The notes below the pieces were generated by a model. It made no database searches. It saw nothing but the letters and a program-made list of their open reading frames with translations, and had not been told where the DNA came from. A stretch of DNA of 64,000 nucleotides from Basidiobolus meristosporus CBS 931.73 (taxonomy: Eukaryota > Basidiobolomycota > Basidiobolomycetes > Basidiobolales > Basidiobolaceae): assembly GCA_002104905.1 (NCBI GenBank), contig MCFE01000130.1:62001-126000 (forward strand). Reading direction: 5' to 3'. Of this stretch, positions 11,030 to 22,975 are shown in pieces. Within the stretch, counting starts at the first letter, position 1. Every line of letters starts with the position of its first letter. Both the position numbers and the translations under genes were made by a program.

Positions 11030-14000
11030 ACCAATTGCCTGTATATCACTCCATAACCTAATTTTTAAAATCGAACGTCACAATACTGCTATATTCTAAT
11101 TCAGCGACACCCTCAATCATGACTCTTTCACTGGTCAAATGTGAATTTTCCTGGAATTTAACCTTTTCAAAGTGTATATCACCCACCCAAATTAACTTCC
11201 TGTATGACTTAACTCCACCATACCCCTCCATCAGGGCATTGTTGCATATATCCATGTGTAATACGGCCTGTCTACTTCTGATGGCCTTCCCTCTCATCAT
11301 GAGTTTAGATACATCTTGCAAGTTTAAAATAACGTATTTCCCATCACATATCTACATATTCATTGTACACCATCAACTTTGTTGTAAGATTAATAAATCC
11401 TTTCGATATAGCGGATGCTTTGAATTGCCAATATCTTATTTACATTCCGACTGCGCTGCGTTGTCAGATATTAGATGCGATCGTCCTTCTGCATTGTAAG
11501 CTTTATATTTCAGCCACTATATCCTAATGGCGATACACAGATATGAGTGCCAACTTCTGTATCGTCAACTTGCCAAAGAAATGAACCTTGAGCTATTTAG
11601 TTTCAACAAGTTTGTTTTTTGTCATTGGTCTGAGTGTAAGCTTGTTTTGCTTGGAGAATATAAGAAGCATAGTGCTGGCTAGCCATTTCCTATATTCTGC
11701 GCATAATATGGGCTTTGAGCTGCATGCATGTAGTAGAGCTAGCAAATGTTGTCATACTAAATAGCTCACTTATAAAGTAAATCTTCAAGCAGCAAAGCTG
11801 CAAGTTAACATTATCCCTACATATAATCTTACATATATCCTACCTTTTCCCACCTCTGTGTTGGCCAAAGCCAATGTATTATGACTAGACTTGCTAATGA
11901 TACTGAGCCTGTGTATATATTAGAATGCCCCTTTCCTAACCAGTTTGCCAGCCTCACATTTGAGAATCACCATTGTTATTTTTTCATACTGATGTCTTCA
12001 AAGAGTAATGCTCTAAAGCAAAATATTTTCTGTGATAGGAAGCTCGAGGTATTCTGCAGCCATTTCAAACCAGGCAAGTTCTAGAGAGGTATTCTAGCCC
12101 ATTGGTAGATAGCTACTACCTTGAAGTACAGTAACCACACTACATAAATGGCCACCATTGAATTACACAAGCCTGTTTGAAGTATGATGAATTTGAGAAA
12201 TATCGCGGAGAGCCAATGCCGAAGCAACCAGGGAATATCGATTTGCTGTGGCCCGCTCATATTGTAGAGCTGTTCATGGATGAGGACAATAACTTTCAAT
12301 GCTTTGAGCTCTAAGCATCAGTATGGGTGCAAGCCTTCATGATAACACTTCCAACATTGGATTTTTCTGGAATCCCGCTATGGCGTAGGTATGACCCAAA
12401 CAAATCCATATTGATTCATGGTGGAGAAATCCTCATCAAATGATCAATCGGATTCAATCAAAGCACTCCATAGTTACTGAAAACTCCGATCCAATTATAT
12501 TTTGACTGATATTAAGTATTAAGTAACACGGGCGGGTAATCATCATTCGCCCAGGTAACTGAGGTCAAACGTGATGATCGTTACTTCCCGATGATGCGTT
12601 CAGACATCAAGCAATCCTTGGAAAAGCTGATCAAAAGCAGCCAAATCTGAGAGTCGAGCTCGTAGTGACGGGCACTGCAGCGCAATGAGAGTGCTCGCTC
12701 TTCGATTGAGGCTCCAACATTGTTAGTTATCGAATTTGTACCAGCCCACAGTGTCGCGTGCTATTCGTTCCTCGACCTACCTTGTTGTGATCAGGTAAAT
12801 CACCCACTCATTGTATTTACCTCTCTGGTTAGGTGGATTTTCCCAATGCCGCTTTACTGGATACCATATTCAAGTAGCTTCCTAAAAGATCACTATAATC
12901 TATCGCAATGTGGGAATCACCCATGTATTATATCATATTGCATCCGGTCCACGAGATTAGGAACCTTAATGTCAGCTTGACGGTCATTTGAAACCAAATT
13001 TCGCTTTGTTTTCCAGAAAGGAATCCGCGGCCAGATCCTCACGTGACTTGGATCGCCTAAACACTCTGGTGAATATTTTCTGGAGTCGATTTTCAATGAT
13101 TTCCAGGTTAAAGACAATGTTTCAGCGAATCAAGCTCACTCCGGATATACCACCAAAAGCACACATTACAATGGGTCCAAATTTAGGTATATTCAGAACC
13201 ATGCCAAAAGCAGCGACATTGTCGTCGGCTTTGACCTAAGAGATGGTATCTGAGATGAGATCGAGGCTATCCATTGGCGGAGACCGCCGCTCCATGCTAA
13301 TCAGCCCAACGTCACACAGTATCATTTGGGATGAAAGCAGTGGCTCGATAAACATAGCATCCAAGTGGTTCTTTAGTACCACTTCATGGGTGACACATAA
13401 ACAGGTCGAGCTTCTGGGTGACTCCCGTAGGATTAAACTGGACAGTCAAATTTGGACACATTGTCCAATCGTGTACAGATATAGAGATAATCTTAATACA
13501 GGTTTCAAGTGAATTCTCAAGAACATACCATGCGGTCGCAAGCTTCAACAAGACAATGACAATGACAATGCCCGCAAGGTCATATGAGCACAGGGGATAA
13601 AGTCCATTCTATCCATTTCGAGTTTGGTCAAAACTCGACCTAAAAGTCGCTCGAGTACCTCCAAGCAGGCCCAGAAAGTCAATGCAACTCCATGGTGCCG
13701 CCGATCTCTAGCATTTGCGCATGACATCCCATCCATCTGTGACCATGGGCTAAGGAGCTCAGCTGACTGTGGTTTGAATGCATAGGTAAGGTCTGCTACA
13801 CATCAGATTTGTCGATGATTATATGAAGCCTTCGACAAGTATCCAAGACCTATTGGCCATAGAAGCCATTGTGCTGTGAAAATATTCCCAACGCCGTTTT
13901 AAAACAAGACATATCTGAAAAAGGAGCAGTATCCAATTCTGTTGACTGGGTTGCCGTGGATTCGAATCGCTCCATTCGTCATTGGCAGAAAGCAAGGGGT

Positions 14001-15060
14001 TGGCATGATACTTGATTTATGAGAGCAGGATTACACAAGGCCGCTGGCTCGCTCAATAGAATTCTTGTGGAACCGCGGCGGGTTGAAGATTCCTCGAAGA
14101 AATTTAGCGAGTAGAGGGAATGCGAGAACTGCAAAATGGAGGAATTAATTTGGCAGGCGAGGGCCTAGCAATACGGACACGATCTGGAATTTCCGAATGG
14201 ATATCAAGATAGAATCGGAAATATACAAATCTCTTACTTGATCTCGAGAGATACTGGGCACACACGCAAGTAGCCATTGTGCATTTACTGCTCGCCATTT
14301 TCCAGAATTGGCCGCTGAACCAGACCCGTAGGCGGTATCATTACACCTCCGTTGATCACACACCAACAACACTAAACCATCTCAACTCAGGGCATGATTT
14401 CGTTAGCGCCTAAGGTGCCAAATTAGCATTCAAAAATTGACACACGGGACACGATAGTCATTGGGGTTCGGCTCCATGCTTGGCGATGATCATTGCGTGG
14501 AAATGGAATAACGTGATTCAAGCCCTAGGCTCTGACTAGACTCTCGCCAGTTTTAATGGCCGTGGCCCTGTGGTGGCTTGAGAGGTTGCGTCCATCTTTA
14601 GCCACGCTAGTGCCCTCTCTTTCATTCAAGAAGATGTAATGTAGGACGAATACAGGTCTGATGGAATGCTTTGATTTACTTGAATGCCAAAGATACGGGA
14701 GATATTGGGATGTTTTTCCAAAAATGATGCGCTCAATACTTATGCAAGTCGTCTTGGTTCTAGATCTGAGTGACCTCGCAGGTCAGATCTATGAAGTACA
14801 CGGAATGAGCTTATATCCAATGCAGAGGAGAGGGAATAATGATCGATAGAGTTCAAAGAAATAAAATTATGTGGATCAATGAAGATACAGGATGCAAAGA
14901 GACAAAGACGAAGTTGGGGCCGACTTCTAAAGCATCGATTAGGAGACGCCGGGTCAACGGCAGCTGCTAGTATGAGGATGCGGTTTCTTTTTTACACATG
15001 ATTAGTGCTTGGGTCGTATATATGCAGAATAACGTAGTAGACGTCGTGGGTCTTCCTTTT
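11030..15060. other. long gene-poor interval with a possible decayed gene
   Basis: No intact gene is seen. Between about 12600 and 13250 the + strand reads as broken protein-like stretches: ILGKADQKQPNLRVELVV from about 12614, then a run from about 13060 to 13250 containing GEYFLESIFNDFQ and DIVVGFDLRDG, each ended by a stop. VVGFDL is reminiscent of secreted adenosine deaminases (ADGF/CECR1), but no metal-binding HAGE-type motif follows. This could be a pseudogene or chance. A short (gacaat)3 run is at 13554-13571. The remainder shows nothing I recognise. Confidence 0.35.
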
Positions 15061-16314
15061 TTAGCTCTCGTCGTCAGATGGTGACCCGTGTCTGCAGGTC
15101 TTCTGGTGGCGCTTCATAGCGTCTTGTCTTCCAAATCCACGTCCACATTTTGCACATGAGTATGGCCGCCAGTTAAGGTGGGTTTGCGCATGTCGTCGTA
15201 GATCGTGGGCCCTGTTGAAGTATTTGCCGCACAGCTGGCACTGGAATGGCCGCTCGGGATTGTGGATACGGCTGTGAATATTCAGTGAATGCATGGTGGT
15301 GAATGTCTTTGTGCAGTCAGGGTGAGGGCATGGGAAGCTCAAGTCGTCGACTTGCGCTCCCTTGCACTGAGCGCCGGAGACCACAGATGAAGGATCATCA
15401 TTGGATTTTGTTCCATATGGGCAATTCTTTCTGATGGAGCGAGCGATAAGCCTCTTTGCCAGCGAGTCCGAAGAGGTGGATACAGTGTTCATGAGAGCCT
15501 CCGATGATGATTCCCATGAGATATATATGGTTTTGGGGGATTTTTTGGGAGTGGGCCCGGCAGCTGACAACAAGCGAGAGCTGGATTCATGATCCCTTTC
15601 TTTGGACGACTGATAATGCCCGGGCATGAGGAAGCTACTACCTATATCGTTCGAGGGGCGAGACTGATGCGCACCCCGAATTGGTGAGGAGGAATCGCCT
15701 TGTGGAAATTGGGATAGAGCAGGGTAACCTAAGGATGGGAAGCTGTCAAACTGACAGAAGGAAAGATTGTCATCATCTGGCCGATGATTGACGGATGCAT
15801 TGGAGTACAAGGCAGAGTATGTATCTTGGGCTACACTTGAGGGAAAGTTCATGAAATAGCTGTTCCCACCAATGGCTAGTGGGCAGCCTTCGGAGGGGCT
15901 GGGCAAATGCGTCAGATTGGGTGATGAGGGAACCGACTTGGAGCGTAGCTCCTGCTCCTCCTGCTCGTTGAGACCAGGGGTGTACCCATCGTTTAAAGAG
16001 ACTGGCCGCGCATATGTGGTGGAAAAAAAATAGTCCGGATCTCCGAGGAACGGGTAGGTGGCGAAGTAGCTTGATTCTGGCTGGTTGGTCATTTCCAGAG
16101 AGTGGTTTAATGAATTTTCCAAGCGTTTCAACCTCCCAGCGATGGGCCATTTTATATCTAAGCAATGCGGTCGACCACCAGTGTCAGGATCCATATTGGA
16201 CGGGATCATTGGCCAAATGAATAAAAAAGGAATTTCCAAATTCACCTGAAGCACTTGACCATCGAGATATTTTCTTGGTGTCTTAGGGACCCCTAGTTTA
16301 GTTTTGATACACAT
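15061..16314 (-). CDS. C2H2 zinc-finger transcription factor
   Basis: A single-exon reading frame of up to 417 residues. Three zinc fingers are packed at the extreme C-terminus. Finger 1: C329, C334, H347, H351. Finger 2: C359, C362, H375, H379. Finger 3: C387, C390, H403 and C407, a C2HC variant. The linkers HNPERPFQC and HLNWRPYSC are TGEKP-like. The long N-terminus is Ser/Pro/Asn-rich, as in activation regions. This layout is common in fungal regulators such as the Crz1/Azf1-like group, but no ortholog can be named. The first methionine at 16314 gives a hydrophobic N-terminal stretch that looks unnatural. A later start at M36 or M41 (MDPDTGG, about 16194) is more likely. Confidence 0.8.
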   Translation of the reverse strand: MCIKTKLGVPKTPRKYLDGQVLQVNLEIPFLFIWPMIPSNMDPDTGGRPHCLDIKWPIAGRLKRLENSLNHSLEMTNQPESSYFATYPFLGDPDYFFSTTYARPVSLNDGYTPGLNEQEEQELRSKSVPSSPNLTHLPSPSEGCPLAIGGNSYFMNFPSSVAQDTYSALYSNASVNHRPDDDNLSFCQFDSFPSLGYPALSQFPQGDSSSPIRGAHQSRPSNDIGSSFLMPGHYQSSKERDHESSSRLLSAAGPTPKKSPKTIYISWESSSEALMNTVSTSSDSLAKRLIARSIRKNCPYGTKSNDDPSSVVSGAQCKGAQVDDLSFPCPHPDCTKTFTTMHSLNIHSRIHNPERPFQCQLCGKYFNRAHDLRRHAQTHLNWRPYSCAKCGRGFGRQDAMKRHQKTCRHGSPSDDES

Positions 16315-18318
16315 TCAATGTGGAGATTGCTACCAATGCTGACAGGGTTTACCCACTTGTATATGCATTCTATTGGCCACAACGTCAACAGCTATTTCTA
16401 TAGTCACAGGCACTGACTCTATGGGGTGTGGGAACCAGTTGTGCACCACATGGCTACTATGTATACATTTCCCCGATGCAATATTTATTAAGGAATCACC
16501 CATGCAAATCGGGTTTTTCCTTTACACCATCTGGTATGCCGCTATTCTTTATCTAGTATCGAAAAAGCTCCATTCGGATGATACCTAGCTTAAGACTTTG
16601 TAACATTACTACGGATTAAGAAGGCAAGTGGGGCATTGGGAGTGTGAGTATACAACGTCAAGCCATTTACTAGCATCAATATCAAACGGAGTTGAGCTGG
16701 CTCATGGCTAATAGTTAGATTATAATACAAGCTGCACACGCATTGAGTTAAGATCCACTTCGTATAGGAATCCATTTATTTAAGACCTGCCCATTGTAGA
16801 CATTACGCTTCTGAATGGTAACTTGGCAAATCGGGGCTGGAGAAATTTGGGTTTGTAAACAGAAGTTACTGTGTATCTGGTCTAGACAGTACCATCGACA
16901 CAGTTGATGTCGAAATCTTCCCCTACGAGGAGCACGTAGGCCTGCCTTTAGCAGCAGCTGTCTGCTTGAATGTTCTACTGAAATGACTGTGGCTATGTTT
17001 TGTGTTGGGCACTAGCACTTTTCAAGCACTAGCAAATCGGTTTCCCCACTGTGGGAGGGAATATCACTATAAACAGCTGGTTCACCTATAATGGATGGCG
17101 AATGTACCTGCAGTCGTATTTAGAAGTACGTTCTGAGACATCAGATGATACTGTAGTTAGTGGGGGATGCATGAGGTATATACGAAAATACACAGTATCT
17201 ATCGTGCCTAGTAGATCAGGTATATCTAGATGTTCCAGCAATCTATACTCATGGCAGCAAGATGAAATACCCAACAAATGAACCGATGCGCAACCAAGCA
17301 GGTAACCTCGATGAAAAATTTATGGAAACATATTCCGCGAGTTTCCTTCGCGATAAAGGCCTTCAAATAAGTAACCAACCTCAGTTGTTTCGCTCCTTTC
17401 GTCTTCTACGGGGTATGTAGAGGAAGCATCGCGGCCAGGACACATACGCACAAGGATAACACTTGGAATGTATCCATTTTTTCTTGCTTCTCCGCTTTCT
17501 TTTCACTGTGGCGGCCGGGTTCCGGAATCAATGTTAGAGCAGAGTTCGACAACGAGTGGGGCACCTGGTTGATAGGTTTATCGGTTCTATAGTGAAAATC
17601 TGCGTGATCATGCATATGACTTTGTTGTGGGAGTTTCCGAAAAGCGCCATTGATCGCTGACGGGCACTGTATAAAATAGGAAGCATTGATGCACATTCTC
17701 AGAGAATTTTCATGGCTACTCTAAATCAATAAGTAACTGTTGATGTATATTGCGTCTATTACTGTCGGATATTCATTGCTGTTCTATCTTTCTATAATCT
17801 CATCATCTGATGAATGTGACCAAGACTGTAAGTTGGAAATTAACCGTGGAGCCTTTCACATCACATATGGTCCCTATAGCCATCAAAAATAAAAGCCCTT
17901 GACCATAGCTGGCCAATTACCTACATTTATTTAACACTTTATAAACAAATGTGTCCAATTGTCTTACTTCCATATCTGTTGAGTTTGCCCTGAATATAGT
18001 TAAACGCTTGTATATTTACTCAGCATACTACTAAAAGCAATCAATTGGAAGTAGACCTTACATAAGCTAATGTGCCTGGTTGGTAAATAATCATATTACT
18101 GAACTGATATAATGTGGTACCGGAAGCCTGGAAGTGATTTGGAGTATCTTAAAGAAGATGTGGGTTTATACACTCTCGCTTGTAATATCCACTACCAAAT
18201 TAATACCTGTGAGTAATCTGAACAGAAAGAGCTAGAGGAGTGTATGAAGGTCTGAAAAACTATTGCAAGCTATGAGATTCACTTTTCCGTGTCAAAGTTA
18301 ACCAACATCTTTGAGCTC
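16315..18318. other. intergenic, no gene seen
   Basis: No convincing gene. A 23-codon frame on the minus strand at 17406-17477 encodes a signal-peptide-like peptide (MDTFQVLSLCVCVLAAML), but no continuing exon could be joined in frame. From about 17.7 kb the sequence becomes AT-rich and grades into the repeat block. Confidence 0.4.
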
Positions 18319-18323
18319 CTCAG

Positions 18324-18671
18324 TGTTGCAATATTCTGAGGAGTATTGGAAATGATGTGGAGAACTAGAGGATTTACATGTTATTCACTTATAGATTTAT
18401 TAATTAAAAGTATGGTATTTATACTTTTGATAAAGTATAGCAAGCAAACGTGTAGAGTTTGTTAAGGAAGCTCCCAAGAATATGCGTGCAAAGTTAGGGG
18501 GCTTTTGGACAACTTTGAGAAAGATCATAATTTGGGTACCTGATAACTTGGTGAGATATTCTAAGTAAGTCCCAACAAGAAATTTGGTCAGGACAGAATG
18601 CTAATCAAAGAATAGGATCTATGTGACCAAGTTAGCATGAATATTTAGGTGACAAGTTAATAATTACAACA
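18324..18671 (-). mobile_element. solo LTR, copia family B, with target duplication
   Basis: A 348-bp solo LTR that begins tgttgcaatattc and ends taattacaaca. Read on the minus strand it matches the LTRs of element B (20209-20556 and 29670-30018) through most of its length. It is flanked by a perfect 5-bp duplication, ctcag, at 18319-18323 and 18672-18676. The clean flanks show that an element inserted here and was then lost by LTR-LTR recombination. Confidence 0.85.
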
Positions 18672-19110
18672 CTCAGTATATTTGCCACAATTACTCTGTC
18701 ACAACTATCTAAGCAATATGCAACTTATTGAAAAAGCAATACTCTGTCACAGCAAACTCCTCTAAGCATGATATTGCTTTAACACTCCTCACACTGTAAA
18801 GCTCATGGTTGCAGCATACTTGCAACCATACTGATCAACATAGGTAATATTAATGAGCCCCAGGGCAATAGGACTCTTGGTAATACTTGAGGTAACCTTG
18901 GGACCTTCAGGGACTACAAGATGCCCATCTGTTATGGTATTAAAAACAGATATAATACTTCCATGCTAGTGACATCATTGCATCACTAATAGCAAGAACT
19001 CCATAAATATAAGCTTTTATTAAAGTACTTATACTGGCTTAATCACACAGGCTTCAGCTGACTGACCTCATAATTTCCAAAGCTTTTTACACTGATTTAT
19101 CTGATATACT

Positions 19111-19306
19111 TGTTATAAGAGTCTTGGAGATATTGGAAGTATTTGAGAGAACAAGTAGATAATGTGGCTTTCACTTAATGATTTATTGAATGTCAAAGTA
19201 GCTTTCATACTTTCACATGATCATGGCATTATCAACATGTAGGTTAGCTTTAGGAAGGTCCCAAGAACATATGTGCAAAGTTTGGGGCTGTTTGGACAAC
19301 CTTACA
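19111..19306 (-). mobile_element. truncated copia family A LTR
   Basis: Begins tgttataagagtcttggag and follows the family A LTR up to 'tttggggctgtttggacaac', then breaks off. The outer half is missing. The next sequence is the gypsy integrase remnant, so the break probably reflects a deletion or junction at that boundary. Confidence 0.7.
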
Positions 19307-19324
19307 AATTCTTCACCCTTTGAG

Positions 19325-20208
19325 TCCCATCCATTCAAACCTTCCTATGGGTCATATTGCAATTGATCTAGCAGGATCTTGCATCACTAGTGATGATGGT
19401 AATCACTAGCACTTTGTAATTGTGGATGTCTGCACATGCTATGTCTTCCTCAATGCTATCCCTGACAAGTATGCTGCCATTATTGCACAAGCACTGTTCA
19501 AGCTCTTCTGCCACTTTGCATTTCCCAAGGTCATTCAATTGGATAATGGAGCAGAATTTGTGAATCACATGATCAAAGTCCTTTGCAAGAACAGTGTCAC
19601 TGATCACTGTCTGATCACTCCATTTCATCCCAATGCTAATGGACTTGCTGAAAGACATGCTAGATCTCAGTGAATATCATCAGGAAATCTACTAAAGGTA
19701 TCATGAAGAATTGGAACAAGTACATTCCTACTGTAGAGTATGCTATCAACACCAAAATTGCTGCTCTACATGGATCAACACCATTGTCTTTGATGTTTAG
19801 AAGTAGATGTAACCATTTTGGGTACTACCAGAATATAATGCTAGCAAATTTGAATACAGACAAGCTAAAGAACTGACTTGAGTACCTTGACAACATAGTC
19901 TACCCTGCTATCAGTGCCAGAAGTGAAGCCTCACAATAAAAGATGACTTCAACAAAATTTGCCTCAAGATACAGGAACAGCAGCTTCCTTGATGGCTCCT
20001 ATGTCATGACACTAGCTTGAATACAGCAATCTAAGCTTGACCTCACATATAAAGGCCCTTTGAAGGCTGTCCAATGCAATACTGGAGGATCTTGTGTACT
20101 TCAAGACAACACTGGAGCACTGCTGCCCATGAACTTTCATCCTACTTCACTCAAGCTTATATCTCAAGACTCAGTAACTTCAAAATCCTTTGAAGTTGAA
20201 GCTATTGT
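19325..20208 (+). pseudogene. Ty3/gypsy (chromovirus) integrase remnant, left part
   Basis: A degraded pol fragment. Conserved pieces of a Ty3/gypsy integrase core can be read in order: MGHIAIDLAG (first catalytic Asp), VDVCTCYVFLNAIPDK, PKVIQLDNGAEFVN (second Asp) and LITPFHPNANGLAERH (catalytic Glu). KGIMKNWNKYIPTVEYAIN and a C-terminal domain up to about 20200 follow. In-frame stops occur after SDDGNH (about 19408) and after ERHARSQ (about 19673), so it cannot work. The frame is interrupted at 20208 by copia element B and resumes at 30019 with the chromodomain part. Reverse transcriptase and upstream parts are absent here. Confidence 0.85.
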
Positions 20209-20556
20209 TGTTGCAATTATTAAGTTGTCACCAAAATATTCATGCTAACTTAGTCACATAGACCTTATTCTTTGATTAGCATTTTGTCCTGGCCAAATTT
20301 CTCATCAGGATTTACTTAGAATATTTTCACCAAATTGTCAGGTACCCATATTCTTATTTTTCTCAAAGTTGTCCAAAAGACCCCAAACTTTGCACACATA
20401 TTCTTGGGACCTTTCTTAGCAAACTCTGCATGTTTTTTCTCTCTACTCCATCAAAAGTATAAATAACATACTTTAATCAATAAATTTATAAGTGAATAAC
20501 ATGTAAATCATCTAGTTCTCCACATCACTTCCAATACTCCTCAGAATATTGCAACA
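20209..20556 (+). repeat. 5' LTR of element B
   Basis: Starts tgttgcaattatt and ends atattgcaaca, giving inverted ends tgttgcaat/attgcaaca. It carries a TATA-like gtataaata near 20456 and an aataaa near 20480, about 20 bp apart, suggesting a very short R region. Confidence 0.85.
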
Positions 20557-20569
20557 GGTTATGAGCCCC
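20557..20569 (+). other. primer-binding site of element B
   Basis: ggttatgagcccc follows the LTR end with no gap. Its first 12 bases are the exact complement of gggctcataacc, the anticodon stem-loop of fungal initiator tRNA-Met, rather than of a tRNA 3' end. This half-tRNA priming is known for Drosophila copia and yeast Ty5. Confidence 0.75.
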
Positions 20570-21629
20570 AAGCTGCTGTCCTCTTGGTGTCTACTTTGCC
20601 TCGGATTCTTTTCTGCTAGTCTGGAGAAAGACTTTCTGCACTATTGCCCTGCCAAAGTTAAAGATGACTACTGCTGCTACAAGGACTATGTTCATGACAA
20701 TATTGCTGTGGAGAAGAAGGCCATGCCTTCAAAAGACTCATTCAGTAACTACTCAAGCTGGTTATGAAGAAGAGTCTATAAAGTTGACATGTAAATATGT
20801 CAAGAAATATAGTATGTTGGTGCTTGACCACTACTGAAGAAAATTGCGTGATTCCAGCAAATGAGGGTCCAGATCTACAATGAAAAATATTGCTATATGT
20901 ATTCATATGACCTCAATTGAGTGTTAGATGAGCTTTTGGATAGGATATTATCCTGAATTGCAGAAAAAATAGATCATCTTAGAATGATTGCTGGAGGAAG
21001 ATTTTACCAAATCTGTTGCCGCTCAAAACAAGGCTGAGAATGCAAATACTGGGGCTGTTAACCACCACTTTGGACTATCTATTGATGGAAAAAGATCTCA
21101 GAAACATGCTCCCTGAATTGTGAGGATCCCAATGATATATAATAAATATATATCCACCTGGAGTACAGATATGTACTACACAATCCATTGGAAGAATGCT
21201 ATAATTGTATCAAGTGTTTTGATACAGAAACCAATGTACCAGGAGCTAAATATGGAGCTGTTAGACATGCTATCTCTCTGTTTAAGTCTCAAAACAGTGG
21301 GAGAAAGTTTTATACAAATTTAGCAAAATCAACTCAAGAAGATTCTACCGCTAGCCAAAGGAGTGAAGCATATAATTGCAAGCCTGATTGGAGTATACAA
21401 CCAAGCAACAGTTGGTCAGTACACAGCTAAGAGCCACTCAGAAGATAACATAGTACTTTATACTTGTTATATATCTATCACTTATAAAGTGGGAGAAAAC
21501 ACTTGGTGATATTTAACTTCTCTGGATCAGATCAGAAGAATTTTGATTGATCAAATCACTGCCAAGCTCTGCAACTCAAGATATTGATATATTAGAGTCT
21601 GATACCAAAGTATTAATGAAGCTAGCTAT

Positions 21630-22365
21630 TAGACTTGTTCCGTTGGATAGTGCCACATTGAGCCATGAGTGCCAAATAGTGCCATAGTGTGCCTGAGAGT
21701 CATAGCAGACCTAAACTTGGCCACAGAGTGTGACATATAGTTATGCATGTTCATGCAAAGCAGCCCCTGTGTTTTACCTACTGTGCGGGAGAAAATCAAT
21801 TCTTTAACCTTTTTTTTGGGATCAAAACTGTGCATGATGTAAAAGAGCACAGACAGACTGAAGATATGCATCTGGTACATAATACCCATGGCACTCTAAA
21901 TCTAGCCCCACAGGCTTGTAGCATGTCACAAAAATGCATGGCACTATCTTGGTCCACTGGTACTATCTGGCATTATAAGTGCTTTGTATAGGTTCTACTT
22001 TAGGGCTAATATTTAAATATAGTGCCAGATAGTACCAGTGGACCAAGATACTGCCATGCATTTTTGTGACATGCTACAAGCCTGTGGGGCTAGATTTAGA
22101 GTGCCATGGGTATTATGTACCAGATGCATATCTTCAGTTTGTCTGTGCTCTTTTATGTCATGCGCAATTTTGATCCCAAAAAGAAGGTTAAAGAATTGAT
22201 TTTCTCCTGCACCGTAGGTGAAACACAGGGGCTGCTTTGCATGAACATGCATAACTATATGTCACACTTTGTGGCCAAGTTTAGGTCTGCTATGACTCTC
22301 AGGCACACTATTGCACTATTAGGCACTCATGGCTCAATGTGGCACTATCCAACGGAACAAGTCTA
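21630..22365. repeat. 0.73-kb inverted repeat (foldback) inside element B
   Basis: Two arms of about 345 bp, 21630-21977 and 22018-22365, are near-perfect reverse complements around a spacer of about 40 bp containing atatttaaatat. The outer ends are tagacttgttccgttgg and its complement. Each arm reads the same pseudo-protein on opposite strands, so the open frames there are mirror images and not genes. No clear target duplication flanks the structure. A transcript of B crossing it would fold into a long double-stranded RNA. Confidence 0.85.
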
Positions 22366-22615
22366 TAAATACAGATTGTTTAATCAAATTTGGTCAACTC
22401 TATCAAAAGTTATGACTGATCTAAGTGGATACCAATTTTGATTATTTCACTTTCAAATAGTCAGATATTCTGGAACAATGATGTCATGGAGACTCTTGTG
22501 CTCAAAAACACCATGGTCCCACCTGCAAGGAAGTCCAGAACCCCCCACAACAGGAATTATCCCGGGGTCATCAGCAGAAAAACATGAAAAATGGAAAAAT
22601 ACTACTATTGCAAAC

Positions 22616-22964
22616 TGTTGTAAGAGTCTTGGAGATATTGGAAGTGATTGAGAGGACAAGTAGATTATGTGGTTTTCACTTAATGATTTATTGAATGTAA
22701 AAGTAGTATTTATACTATTACCTGGTCTTGGCATTACAAACCTGTAGAATAGGTTAAGGAAGGTCCTAAGAACATGTGTGCAAAGTTTGGGGCTGTTTGG
22801 ACAACTTTGAGAATTTTCATGTTCTGGGTACCTGGTATTTTGGTGAAAATATTCTAAGTAAATCCCAACAAGGAATTTTGGTCAGTATTCTCTAGGATTT
22901 AAAGGTGATGATCTAAGTGACTAAGTTAGGTGAATATTTAGGTGGAAATACAAATTTTACAACA
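22616..22964 (-). repeat. 3' LTR of element A
   Basis: 349 bp, beginning tgttgtaagag and ending ttttacaaca on the plus strand. On the minus strand it holds a TATA-like tataaat and an aataaa about 20 bp downstream. Confidence 0.9.
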
Positions 22965-22975
22965 CTCCCACTCAG

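Noticed and set aside
13960-13985. ggattcgaatc, resembling the T-arm of a tRNA
   Set aside because: Neither strand gives a 5-bp T-stem around ttcgaat, and no acceptor or anticodon stem could be built around it.
17406-17477. Signal-peptide-like 23-codon frame on the minus strand
   Set aside because: No splice site continues it in frame into the neighbouring protein-like stretch, and no known secreted family appears.
21743-22441. Three open frames of 79-111 codons on both strands
   Set aside because: They are mirror images created by the two arms of the inverted repeat, not genes.
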